From: ZC4RG30 sp046347045
GTDB lineage: Bacteria; Pseudomonadota; Gammaproteobacteria; Steroidobacterales; Steroidobacteraceae
Direction of reading: 5' to 3'
Assembly (NCBI GenBank): GCA_046347045.1
Contig: JAXMGX010000007.1
Location: forward strand, 1 to 64,000
Length of the DNA stretch: 64,000 bases
Shown: positions 50,048 to 58,973 of the stretch, in pieces
Numbering within the stretch: the first letter of the stretch is position 1
Layout of the letters: each line of letters opens with the position of its first letter
Made by a program: the position numbers and the translations under genes
The notes under the pieces: generated by a model
Seen by the model: the letters and a program-made list of their open reading frames with translations, nothing else
Databases searched by the model: none
What the model was told of the DNA's origin: nothing

Positions 50048-51430
50048 TTACGCCGGCGCGCGGGGAAACGAACAGCTGATCCGGAGCCCCGGATGATTGT
50101 CGCCGAGTTCGACCTCGCCGCGATGCAGCCTTGCGATGGCGCGCACCAGGCTCAGGCCCAGGCCGCTGCCCGATGCGGATGAGGACTCATCCAGCCTGAC
50201 GAAGGGCTGCTGCGCGCGACTGCGATCCTGCTCGGCGATTCCCGGTCCGTTGTCGGCCACCACCAGCAGCACGCGCTCGGGCTGCGCCTGCAGCTCCAGC
50301 CATACTCGTCCACCCGCGGGCACGTACTTCAACGCGTTCTCGAGCAGGTTGGCGATGAGCTGCGCCAGCAACTGGCGCTGTCCCAGGATCGAAGCTTCAT
50401 CCGCGGCGGAGATGGCGAGAGTGAGCCCCGCGTCCTGCATGCCCGGCGCATAGAGTTCGTGCATCTCGCGCACCAGTGCCACCAGGTCCACGCGCTCGGG
50501 CTGGGTTGCCGGATTGCCGGCCTCGGCGCGCGCGATCTCCAGCAGCGTGCCCAGCGTGCGCTGCACGCGATCGAGTTCGTCCATCGCCGGCGCCACAAGG
50601 TCCCGCGCCGCGGCCGGAACGTTGTCGCGCATCAGGCCCTCTTCCAGCCGCACGCGCAGCCGGTAGAGCGGCGTGCGCAGGTCGTGCGCGATGCTGCCGA
50701 AGGTGGCGCGCAGCAGGTTCGCCTGCTGCTCGATGCGGTTCAGCATGTCGTTGACGGTGGAGCTGAGCTGATCGAATTCGTCGCTGCGCGGCCCCAGCTC
50801 CAGGCGGCGGCTGAGGTCGCTGTGCACGATGGAGTCGCAGGCGGCGGTGAAATCGCGCACCCGGCGCGTGGTCTGCCGCGAATACCACCAGCCCAGCACG
50901 CCGATCAGCGTGGTGATGAGCCCGATGCCCCACACGGTGGCCCAGCCGAAGCGGCGCAGCGCGCGATCGCTTTCGGTGGTGTCGGTGCCCACCAGCAGCC
51001 AGTAGCTGCCCGGAAGCTGTTCGACGCGCGCCCACACCGGATGCCGCGTGGACTTCTCGCCGGCCTGCGTCTCGATGCGGAAGCGCGCCTCGCTGGCACC
51101 CACGGGCTTCACGTCGTCGGGCCAGGCGGCAAGATTGCCGGCGATGCGCGCCAGCGACTGATCTGCCAGGAGGTACACCGCGCCGCTGCGGCCCCAGCTG
51201 TCGGTGCGCGAGCGCAGCACGTCCACCAGGTTGCCGATGCCGCCGTCGGAGAAATCCTCGGCGAGATTCTCCATTTCCGCAGAAACCACGGCGTGGATCT
51301 CGCGCTGCAGCGCCTCGCGCGTCAGCAGGAATACCGTGCCCTGCAGGGCGACCACCAGCAGCAGCACCACCGTGCCGTAGACGATGGCGAGCCTGGCGGT
51401 GGAACTGCGGAAGGCCTTTTCAGGGCTCAT
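50048..51430 (-). CDS. Sensor histidine kinase paired with the adjacent regulator
   Basis: 460 residues from the ATG at 51430, overlapping the regulator stop by 11 bp. Two membrane helices (LAIVYGTVVLLLVVALQGTVFLL and GIGLITTLIGVLGWWYS) flank a periplasmic domain; a HAMP domain (RQTTRRVRDFTAACDSIVHSDLSRRLE) precedes the HisKA box TFGSIAHDLRTPLYRLR and an HATPase with NLLENALKYVPAGG and ADNGPGIAEQD. Encoded beside MprF/AcvB, it may sense envelope stress or cationic compounds. Confidence 0.93.
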   Translation of the reverse strand: MSPEKAFRSSTARLAIVYGTVVLLLVVALQGTVFLLTREALQREIHAVVSAEMENLAEDFSDGGIGNLVDVLRSRTDSWGRSGAVYLLADQSLARIAGNLAAWPDDVKPVGASEARFRIETQAGEKSTRHPVWARVEQLPGSYWLLVGTDTTESDRALRRFGWATVWGIGLITTLIGVLGWWYSRQTTRRVRDFTAACDSIVHSDLSRRLELGPRSDEFDQLSSTVNDMLNRIEQQANLLRATFGSIAHDLRTPLYRLRVRLEEGLMRDNVPAAARDLVAPAMDELDRVQRTLGTLLEIARAEAGNPATQPERVDLVALVREMHELYAPGMQDAGLTLAISAADEASILGQRQLLAQLIANLLENALKYVPAGGRVWLELQAQPERVLLVVADNGPGIAEQDRSRAQQPFVRLDESSSASGSGLGLSLVRAIARLHRGEVELGDNHPGLRISCSFPRAPA

Positions 51431-52154
51431 CGCGCAGCACGTAACCCGCACCGCGCACGGTGTGGATCAGCGGCTTCGGGAACTCGCGATCCACGGCATT
51501 GCGCAGGCGGCTCATGTGCACGTCGATGACATTGGTCTGCGGATCGAAATGCAGGTCCCACACGCCTTCGAGCAGCATGGTGCGCGTGACCACCTGCCCC
51601 TGGCGCCGCGCGAGGAATTCCAGCAGCTGGAATTCCTTGGTGGTGAGTTCGATGCGCTTGCCGCCGCGCGTGACGGTGCGGCCCAGCAGGTCGATGTCGA
51701 GATCGCCCACCTTCAGCCGGGTGGTGGCATTGGTGCCCTGCCCGCGCCGCAGCAGCGCCTCGATGCGCGCCAGCAGCTCGCCGAAGGCAAAGGGCTTGGC
51801 GAGGTAATCGTCGCCACCGGCACGCAGACCTTCGATGCGGTCATCCACCGACCCCAGCGCCGACAGTATCAGCACCGGCACCTTGTTGCCCTGCTTGCGC
51901 AGCATCTGCACGATGGTGAGGCCATCGATATGCGGCAGTTGCCGGTCGGCGATGATGAGCTCGTACTGCTCCTCGGTGGCCTGGAACAGGCCATCGCGGC
52001 CATTGGCGGCGATGTCCACGGTGTAGCCGCTTTCGCGCAGGCCCTTGGCCAGGTACTTGGCGGCTTCGGCGTCGTCTTCGATCAGTAGCAGGTGCATCTT
52101 CGCGCCTAGACTGCGCTGGCTCTGCCCGGTATTCAAGGCCACATATGTGTTCAT
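51420..52154 (-). CDS. OmpR-family response regulator
   Basis: 244 residues if the ATG at 52154 is used: it has an AAGGGGA site and overlaps the AcvB stop (ATGA). The alternative ATG at 52097 starts at the usual MHLLLIEDDAEA but has no good ribosome site. Receiver Asp in IIADRQLPHIDG, Lys in LAKPFAFGEL, then a winged helix with LTTKEFQLLEFLARRQGQVVTRTMLLEGVW and IDVHMSRLRNAVDREF. QseB/PmrA-like. Confidence 0.92.
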   Translation of the reverse strand: MNTYVALNTGQSQRSLGAKMHLLLIEDDAEAAKYLAKGLRESGYTVDIAANGRDGLFQATEEQYELIIADRQLPHIDGLTIVQMLRKQGNKVPVLILSALGSVDDRIEGLRAGGDDYLAKPFAFGELLARIEALLRRGQGTNATTRLKVGDLDIDLLGRTVTRGGKRIELTTKEFQLLEFLARRQGQVVTRTMLLEGVWDLHFDPQTNVIDVHMSRLRNAVDREFPKPLIHTVRGAGYVLRDEP

Positions 52155-53578
52155 CCGCTTGTCCCCTTCAGCAGGGCGAGCACGTGGTCGGTGATGGCAC
52201 CGGCATCCCCGCCCAGATGGTGCCCTTTGCCGACCTGCGCCACTTCTGCCCGGCGCGCCCGGCGACAGATACTGCCGGCAATGTCCCCGCCATGCAGGCA
52301 CAGCAGCGCAGGCGTCATCCGCGCCAGCTCCGGACCCAGATCGAGTCCGTCGGTCGTGACGCCGGGCAGCCAGTTGGACACATGGATCTCGAAAGTGGCG
52401 GAGTCCGAAGGTTCCAGCAGCGCCACACCGGCCACACGCGCGGCGGAATCGGCCGGCAGCCGATTGACGACGAACGGCAGCACATCGGCGCCGAAGGAAT
52501 AGCCGATCAGCACCACGCGCGAGCGGCGCCACAGGGCGCCGTAGTGCTTGACCACCGCCGACACGTCACGCGCTGTCTCGTCCGGAGTCTTCTCGTGCCA
52601 GAAGTAGCGCAGCGAATCCATGCCCACCACCGGGATGCCCTTGCGCGACAACTCGGCGGCGACCTGTCGGTCGAGACCTGCCCAGCCACCGTCGCCCGAC
52701 AGGATCACGGCCATCAGGTTCTGGGTGGCGGCCGAGGCCGCGCCCTGCGCCGGCACATCCACCAGCGGCAATCCTGATATCGACGCCGGCTGCGCCGCGG
52801 GAAGCGGCGCAGGCATGGCCGCCGACTGCAGCTTGAATGCGGCATCCCGGAACTGCGGCAGCCAGTTGCGCTCTACGCCGAAGCCATGGCCAACCTTGGG
52901 CAGCCGGAGCACTTCGGCCGACGGCACCTGCGCGGCGAAGCGGTCCACCGCCGCAGGATCGCAGACTTGGTCCTGCTGCCCCTGCAATGCGATCCAGGGG
53001 TCCTGCAGCGAACGGTTCGGTTCCAGCACATAGTCGCCCCGCGTATTGACGGTGTAGCGCAGACCCGGACAGAGCATGGCCTTGCGGAAATCCTGGTCGG
53101 CGCAGAAGCCGAGGCTCATCGCACCGGCGAACGTGCCGGGTGGCGCCTGCGCCAGTGCGGCATACACCACAGTCGCACCCGATGAATAACCCACGAGCAT
53201 GGGCGACACGTAACCCGGCAGCTTCAGCGTCTTCTGTATGTCGTGGCTGAGTTGTTCGAAATCCCCGGCCAGCGACACGCAGCGATCGCCGGCGGCGCCG
53301 ATCTGCGCCAGGTAATGGCGCACGTCCACGCCCACCACCAGCGAGCCGTCGTCGGCCAGGTGCTTCGCCATGCTGGTGACGCCCAGATGCCAACCGCCAT
53401 CGCCGGAGACGAACAGCACTACACTTTTCACGGGGCCCGAAGGCCGGTAGACGGTGACATCGCCGAATCGGCCGCCGCCGCGCATCACGATGGGATTGCC
53501 GGAATCGGCGGCCTGCGCCAGCGCAGTGGCCGCCAGTAGCGGCATCGCCAGCAAGAGGAATTTCACGATGCGACTCAC
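52151..53578 (-). CDS. acvB: AcvB/VirJ family protein, probable lysyl-PG hydrolase
   Basis: 475 residues, GTG start, signal peptide ending near LAQA. Two hydrolase lobes each start with SGDGGW (SGDGGWHLGVTSMA and SGDGGWAGLDRQVA) and have a Ser elbow, GYSSGAT and GYSFGADVLPF. AcvB of Agrobacterium and related rhizobia hydrolyses lysylphosphatidylglycerol and is encoded beside the MprF homologue LpiA. Here mprF lies 96 bp upstream, so the pair probably controls the level of the lipid. Confidence 0.87.
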   Translation of the reverse strand: MSRIVKFLLLAMPLLAATALAQAADSGNPIVMRGGGRFGDVTVYRPSGPVKSVVLFVSGDGGWHLGVTSMAKHLADDGSLVVGVDVRHYLAQIGAAGDRCVSLAGDFEQLSHDIQKTLKLPGYVSPMLVGYSSGATVVYAALAQAPPGTFAGAMSLGFCADQDFRKAMLCPGLRYTVNTRGDYVLEPNRSLQDPWIALQGQQDQVCDPAAVDRFAAQVPSAEVLRLPKVGHGFGVERNWLPQFRDAAFKLQSAAMPAPLPAAQPASISGLPLVDVPAQGAASAATQNLMAVILSGDGGWAGLDRQVAAELSRKGIPVVGMDSLRYFWHEKTPDETARDVSAVVKHYGALWRRSRVVLIGYSFGADVLPFVVNRLPADSAARVAGVALLEPSDSATFEIHVSNWLPGVTTDGLDLGPELARMTPALLCLHGGDIAGSICRRARRAEVAQVGKGHHLGGDAGAITDHVLALLKGTSG

Positions 53579-53674
53579 GGGGAGATTGTGGGCTGTGGCG
53601 CGCTACATGCCGCTGACCCGGGGATTACGAAGTTGTCACGCGCTGCAGCGCATGCAGCAGCGCGGCCCGCCTCT

Positions 53675-56233
53675 TCAGCGCATCACGATGCGGCGCGAGC
53701 TGCCGGCAATGAGGCCGGTGAGATCCATGATCACGCGCGGCAGCGCGCTGCGACCCGAAGTGGCCAGGTACCGCGGTCGCCACTGTGGGTGGAATTTTTC
53801 CTTGTATTCACGCAGGCCTTCGAAATTGTAGAAGTGCTCGCCATGCCTGAAGACGAAGGCGCCGACGCGATTCCACAGCGGCGAGAACTCGCGATCCGCA
53901 AGCCCCGACAGCGGCGCCATGCCCAGGTTGAACCATCCATGGCCATGCTGTTGACCCCACAACATCAATTCGATGAGCAGGTAGTCCATCACGCCCTTGG
54001 GCGCGTGCTCGTCGTAGCGCATCAGATCGATGGATATCTCCTGGCCGTCGCCGCCGATCCACAGATTGGCGAAGGCCACGGCGCGCCCCTCGACTTCCAC
54101 TACCGCACAGGGAAACCGCGAGAGATACCGCTCATCGAAGCGGCCCAGCGAGAAACCCTTCTCGGCCACGGACTTCGCGGCCAGCCATTGATCGGATATG
54201 CCGCGCAGCACGGGTAGCAGCGCGGGCACGTCGGCGGCACTCACCACCTTCATGCTTGCCCCCTCGCGCACGGCACGGCGATGGATCTGGCGCAGCTCCG
54301 CCGCGCGCGAGCCGACAAGGCTGAACGATGCAAGTTCGACCCGCGCCTCCTCGCCGATCTTCGACAGCGTGAGCCCCGCATCAAGGTAGTTGGGCAGGTC
54401 TTCGACACCCACCTGGTAGAACACGGGTCGCGCCGCATAGCGGTCGCAGTCCTCGCGGAAACGCCATACGAGCTGCGCGCGCGCCGCGGCCGGGCCCACG
54501 GGATCGCCCATGGCGATCCAGCTCCGACCCACGGGCCTGAACATCACGAAGCCCGCGCCATCGTCCGAAAACAGCAGGTTCTTGTCGCCGAGCAGCGCGA
54601 GGTTGGCCGAGGTTTCGGACGAGGCCGCGATGGCCGGCAGCGCGCGCTCGAGCTGCGCGTCATCCGGCAGGTCGGGGTCGTGTGGCGAGGGACGCAGCAG
54701 CATCCACGCGCCGGTGATGCCGGCCATCACCACCGTCAGCACCGCTGCACGCATGGTGCGCGGCGCATCGGCATGCATGGCGAACTGCCACCACAGGTCA
54801 CGCGAATAATCGATGTGCCGGTACGACAGCCAGGCGAGCACCAGCGAGGCCAGCAGCGCCACCGCGGCGGCGATCACCCAGCCGGGCGAGAAGCGCTGGT
54901 CGAGCAGCGATGCCTTGCGGTGGAAGCGGTCGCGCGCCATCACCAAGAGCGCAATCATGGCCAGCAGGAACAGCGCCTCTTCATAGTCGAAGCCCTTGGC
55001 CAGGGAGGCCACGGCGCCGAGCACCAGCAGCACCATCGTCACATGCCAGGCGGCATCGAGCCGTCGCTGCACGCTCTGCGCCAGCAGCAGCAGCGCCACG
55101 CCCGCCGCACTGCCCAGAAGGTGCGAGGCCTCCAGCAGCGACAGCGGCACGATGTGACGCAGCGCATGCATGCGCTCGTCCAGCATCGGCGTCGCGCCCG
55201 AGAACAGCAGTACGACGCCTGCGGCGAACACGGCGGCAGCGATGACATGCGGCGTCACGACGCGCAGCCATGCGCGCCCCCAGGCCAGCCAGCGCGCCAG
55301 CAACATGCGCTGCCGCCAGGCCTCGTGCCACAGCATCAACGCCAGCGCCAGCAGGAAGGGCAGCACGTAGTAGATGGCGCGATACGCCAGCACCGCGGCC
55401 AGCTTGGCATCCGCCTGTCCGCCGGGCGTCAGCAGCAGCAGCACGGTCTCGAACACGCCGAGCCCGCCGGGCACGCTGCTCACCAGACCGGCGCCGGCTG
55501 CGAGCAGGTAGATGCCGAGGAAGGCCACATAGCCGCCGGTGGAACCCGCAGGCATCAGCACATACAGCACGCCCGCGGCCAGGCACAGGTCGAGGCAGGC
55601 CACGGCCACCTGCATCAGCGACATGCCGGGGCCGGGCAGCTGGATCTGCGCGCCGCGGAAGCTGATCGGCGTGCGACGGATGTAACCGGTGCCGATGTAC
55701 AGAACCACGAGTCCCATCAGCGAAATGCCGATGGCCTTGGCCAGCAGCGGACTCAGGTGAAGCACCTGCCCCGCCACGGCAGGCCGCAGGAACAGCGACA
55801 GCCCGCCCATGAACGCCGCCCCTACCGCGAAGGTGAGCGTGCAGAAGACGATCACCTGCGCGATCTGCATGCCCGTGAGACCCGCGGTGGAATAGATGCG
55901 ATAGCGCACCGAACCGCCGGACACCGCGGAGAATCCCACGTTGTGGGCCACCGCGTAGGCGGTGAACGAGGCCGTGGCCACGGTGCGCCAACGCAGCCTG
56001 CCGCCGGCATTGCGCACGCCGAGCAGATCGTACAGCGTGAGCACCAGGTAACTGCAGGTCGTCAGCAGCAGCGCCTCGAGCAGCGCCTGCGCCGGCGTGG
56101 CATACAGGTGCGAGACGACCTCGCGCCAGTGATACTTTCCGAGCACGTGATCGATGGCAACGATGGCCAAGATGAACACGCCGATGGCGAGCCATGTGGA
56201 CCAGCGGCGCAAGGGATGCTGCGGAGTGTTCAC
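53675..56233 (-). CDS. mprF: Bifunctional lysylphosphatidylglycerol synthetase/flippase MprF
   Basis: 852 residues, GTG start. The N-terminal half (to about residue 500) has many membrane helices of the flippase domain, with SFTAYAVAHNVGFSAVSGGSVRYRIYS. The soluble C-terminal DUF2156 domain, about 530-840, includes DDGAGFVMFRPVGRSWIAMGDPVG, YQVGVEDLPNYLDAGL and GHGWFNLGMAPLSGL. It transfers an amino acid, typically lysine, from aminoacyl-tRNA to phosphatidylglycerol and flips the product, giving resistance to cationic peptides. It is followed by acvB and a two-component system. Confidence 0.94.
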   Translation of the reverse strand: MNTPQHPLRRWSTWLAIGVFILAIVAIDHVLGKYHWREVVSHLYATPAQALLEALLLTTCSYLVLTLYDLLGVRNAGGRLRWRTVATASFTAYAVAHNVGFSAVSGGSVRYRIYSTAGLTGMQIAQVIVFCTLTFAVGAAFMGGLSLFLRPAVAGQVLHLSPLLAKAIGISLMGLVVLYIGTGYIRRTPISFRGAQIQLPGPGMSLMQVAVACLDLCLAAGVLYVLMPAGSTGGYVAFLGIYLLAAGAGLVSSVPGGLGVFETVLLLLTPGGQADAKLAAVLAYRAIYYVLPFLLALALMLWHEAWRQRMLLARWLAWGRAWLRVVTPHVIAAAVFAAGVVLLFSGATPMLDERMHALRHIVPLSLLEASHLLGSAAGVALLLLAQSVQRRLDAAWHVTMVLLVLGAVASLAKGFDYEEALFLLAMIALLVMARDRFHRKASLLDQRFSPGWVIAAAVALLASLVLAWLSYRHIDYSRDLWWQFAMHADAPRTMRAAVLTVVMAGITGAWMLLRPSPHDPDLPDDAQLERALPAIAASSETSANLALLGDKNLLFSDDGAGFVMFRPVGRSWIAMGDPVGPAAARAQLVWRFREDCDRYAARPVFYQVGVEDLPNYLDAGLTLSKIGEEARVELASFSLVGSRAAELRQIHRRAVREGASMKVVSAADVPALLPVLRGISDQWLAAKSVAEKGFSLGRFDERYLSRFPCAVVEVEGRAVAFANLWIGGDGQEISIDLMRYDEHAPKGVMDYLLIELMLWGQQHGHGWFNLGMAPLSGLADREFSPLWNRVGAFVFRHGEHFYNFEGLREYKEKFHPQWRPRYLATSGRSALPRVIMDLTGLIAGSSRRIVMR

Positions 56234-56269
56234 TTTGAACCCGGTGATCAGGCTAACCGAGTGTCGAAA

Positions 56270-56659
56270 CTAGCCGCGGGTCATTACGGAAATTTTATGC
56301 AGCCGCCACGCCAGCAGGGCCCAGGCCAGCAGCATCAGCACGCCACCCAGCGGCGTGACCAGTCCAAGCGCGCGCGGCGCGCCGGCCAGCATGATGTAGA
56401 TGCCGCCACTGAAGCAGACCACGCCTGCCAGCAGCAGCAGCGCGATGCGCGGCAGCCAGGCATCCGCATGTGCCCGCGCCAGCAGGCCGATGGCCATGAG
56501 GCCCAGTCCGTTGACGAGCTGGTACTGCACGGCGGTTTCCAGTGCATGCAGCCCGGTGGCATCGAGCACGGCGCGCAGCGCGTGGCTGCCCAGCGCGCCG
56601 ACGACGATGCCGGCGAGCACCAACAGCGCGGCGACCGACATGATGCGAAAGGGATTCAT
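56270..56659 (-). CDS. DUF423 membrane protein (YgdD-like)
   Basis: 129 residues with four hydrophobic segments. Starts LVLAGIVVGALGSHALR and has ALETAVQYQLVNGLGLM, the DUF423 signature. Its ATG overlaps the ygiQ stop (ATGA), and 36 bp separate its stop from mprF, so it may link the two. Function unknown. Confidence 0.88.
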   Translation of the reverse strand: MNPFRIMSVAALLVLAGIVVGALGSHALRAVLDATGLHALETAVQYQLVNGLGLMAIGLLARAHADAWLPRIALLLLAGVVCFSGGIYIMLAGAPRALGLVTPLGGVLMLLAWALLAWRLHKISVMTRG

Positions 56660-58875
56660 CGCGAACCCCTGCCACCCGGGGGTTTCGCGCGACCGGGACG
56701 CGCGGGCCGACGCGGCGTGCGCGGCAGGCCGGTATGCTGCGTACGCATGGGCTGGGCGCTGCGCGCGCCCGTGGGCCGACGGTGCCCTTCGCCCGCCCCA
56801 CCGGTGCCACGTGGCTGGTACGCGGGAATCAGGTGATTCGGACCGCTGCCGATCAGGTTCGCGCGACCCATGCGCCGCAGCGCTTCGCGCAGCATCGGCC
56901 AGTTGTTCGCATCGTGGTAGCGCAGGAAAGCCTTGTGCAGCCGGCGCTGCCGCAATCCCTTGGGGATTGGCACGTTCTCGCTGTCGCGCGTCACGCGGCG
57001 CAGCGGATTCTTGCCGCTGTGGTACATGGCCGTGGCCGAGGCCATTGGCGAGGGCAGGAAGGCCTGCACCTGATCGGCGCGAAAGCCGTTCTTCTTCAGC
57101 CAGATCGCAAGCTCGAGCATGTCTTCATCGGTGGTACCGGGATGCGCGGCGATGAAGTACGGGATGAGGTACTGCTCCTTGCCCGCCTCCTTCGAGTATT
57201 TGTCGAACAGCTCCTTGAAGCGGTAGTAGGTGCCCACGCCGGGCTTCATCATCTTCGACAGCGGGCCTTCGCGCACATGTTCGGGCGCAATCTTCAGATA
57301 CCCGCCAACGTGGTGCTGCGCCAGTTCCTTCACATATTCGGGGGATTCGATGGCGAGGTCGTAGCGCACGCCGGAACCGATCAATATCTTCTTGATGCCC
57401 GGCAGCGCGCGCGCCTTGCGATACAGCTCGATCAGCGGCGTGTGGTCGGTGTTGAGGTTCTCGCATACCTGCGGGTACACGCAGGAAGGCAGCCGGCAAT
57501 TCGCCTCGATCTCGCGGCTCTTGCAGGCGATGCGGTACATGTTGGCGGTGGGCCCGCCCAGGTCGCTGATCACGCCGGTGAATCCGGGCACGGTGTCGCG
57601 GATGACCTCGATCTCCTTCAGCACCGAGCTTTCCGAGCGGTTCTGGATGATGCGTCCCTCGTGCTCGGTGATGGAGCAGAAGGTGCAGCCGCCGAAGCAG
57701 CCACGCTGGATGGCGATGGAGAAGCGGATCATCTTGTAGGCGGGGATCTCGGCCGTGCCGTACAGGGGATGCGGCTGGCGCCGGTAAGGCAACTCGTACA
57801 GCGCGTCCATGTCGGAAGTCGACAACGGCATCGGTGGCGGATTGATCCACAGATCGACATTGCCATGCCGCTGCACCAGTGCGCGCGCGTTGTGCGGGTT
57901 TGCCTCCAGATGCAGGATGCGCGAGGCATGCGCGTACATCACCGGGTCGTCCACCACCTGCTCGAAATCCGGCATGCGGATCACGCTGCGCGCGCGGTCG
58001 GCGTTCTTCACACGGCGACGGAAGCGCACCACCGTTTCGCCCGCCGTCGCGCCCGCTCCCGCCGCACCCGCAGCGGATGCACCAGCGGCCGACTCCACTC
58101 CGCCACGTGCGCCAGCAGGTTCCATGGCATAGGGATCGATCGCGGGATTCAGCGGCCCCGGCGCATCCAGATGCCGTGAATCGATCTCGATGAAATCGCG
58201 CGCATGCGTGCCGCGCACGAAGGCCGTGCCGCGCAGGTCGCGGATGGAATGGAACTCCTCGCCGGCGTCGAGCCGGCGCGCCAGTTCCACCACCTGCCGC
58301 TCCGCATTGCCGTACATCAGGAGGTCTGCCTTGGCGTCGAGCAGCACCGAGCGGCGCACCTTCTCGGACCAGTAGTCGAAATGCGCGATGCGGCGCAGCG
58401 ACGCTTCGATGCCGCCGATCACGATGGGCACGTCGCGATACGCCTCACGCAGCCGCTGCGAATACACGATCACCGAGCGGTCGGGTCGCCTGCCAGCCTC
58501 GCCACCCGGCGTGTAGGCATCGTCGCTGCGGATGCGCTTGTCGGAGGTGTAGCGGTTGACCATGGAATCCATGTTCCCCGCCGTGACGCCGAAGAGCAGC
58601 CGCGGCCTGCCCAGTGCGCGGAAGGCCTCCGTGCCCTGCCAGGCCGGCTGCGCGATGATGCCCACGCGCAGCCCCTGCGCCTCCAGCAGCCGGCCGATGA
58701 TGGCCATGCCGAAACTGGGGTGATCCACGTAGGCATCGCCGGAGACGATGATCACATCGCACTGATCCCAGCCCAGGGCCTGCATTTCCTGCCGGGTCAT
58801 GGGCAGGAAGGGCGCCGGCGCCCGCGCCGCGCGTGGCGCGGCCGCGAACAGGCTGGGAGGGCTGGCGGGAAGCAT
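56656..58875 (-). CDS. ygiQ: YgiQ family radical SAM protein
   Basis: 739 residues from the ATG at 58875. The radical-SAM cluster motif QRGCFGGCTFCSITEHEG (CxxxCxxC) lies near the middle. The N-terminal UPF0313 domain has VDHPSFGMAIIGRLLEAQGLRVGII and GGIEASLRRIAHFDYW; HVREGPLSKMMKPG comes later. There is an insert rich in Gly/Ala around residues 270-290. The C-terminal tail is basic and Pro/Arg-rich. Substrate unknown. Confidence 0.94.
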   Translation of the reverse strand: MLPASPPSLFAAAPRAARAPAPFLPMTRQEMQALGWDQCDVIIVSGDAYVDHPSFGMAIIGRLLEAQGLRVGIIAQPAWQGTEAFRALGRPRLLFGVTAGNMDSMVNRYTSDKRIRSDDAYTPGGEAGRRPDRSVIVYSQRLREAYRDVPIVIGGIEASLRRIAHFDYWSEKVRRSVLLDAKADLLMYGNAERQVVELARRLDAGEEFHSIRDLRGTAFVRGTHARDFIEIDSRHLDAPGPLNPAIDPYAMEPAGARGGVESAAGASAAGAAGAGATAGETVVRFRRRVKNADRARSVIRMPDFEQVVDDPVMYAHASRILHLEANPHNARALVQRHGNVDLWINPPPMPLSTSDMDALYELPYRRQPHPLYGTAEIPAYKMIRFSIAIQRGCFGGCTFCSITEHEGRIIQNRSESSVLKEIEVIRDTVPGFTGVISDLGGPTANMYRIACKSREIEANCRLPSCVYPQVCENLNTDHTPLIELYRKARALPGIKKILIGSGVRYDLAIESPEYVKELAQHHVGGYLKIAPEHVREGPLSKMMKPGVGTYYRFKELFDKYSKEAGKEQYLIPYFIAAHPGTTDEDMLELAIWLKKNGFRADQVQAFLPSPMASATAMYHSGKNPLRRVTRDSENVPIPKGLRQRRLHKAFLRYHDANNWPMLREALRRMGRANLIGSGPNHLIPAYQPRGTGGAGEGHRRPTGARSAQPMRTQHTGLPRTPRRPARPGRAKPPGGRGSR

Positions 58876-58973
58876 GTCGGACACTGCGAAGCCTGCAGGA
58901 ATGGCGTTACAGTCTACCCCGCCTGACCCCCGAGCGCGCCGGACCCGGCCGCCGGCCACCGCGGAGCTACCTG

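Noticed and set aside
54281..56836. 851-codon plus-strand frame opposite mprF
   Set aside because: Low-complexity His/Arg/Gln composition and no domain; mprF on the other strand is a clear match in both halves.
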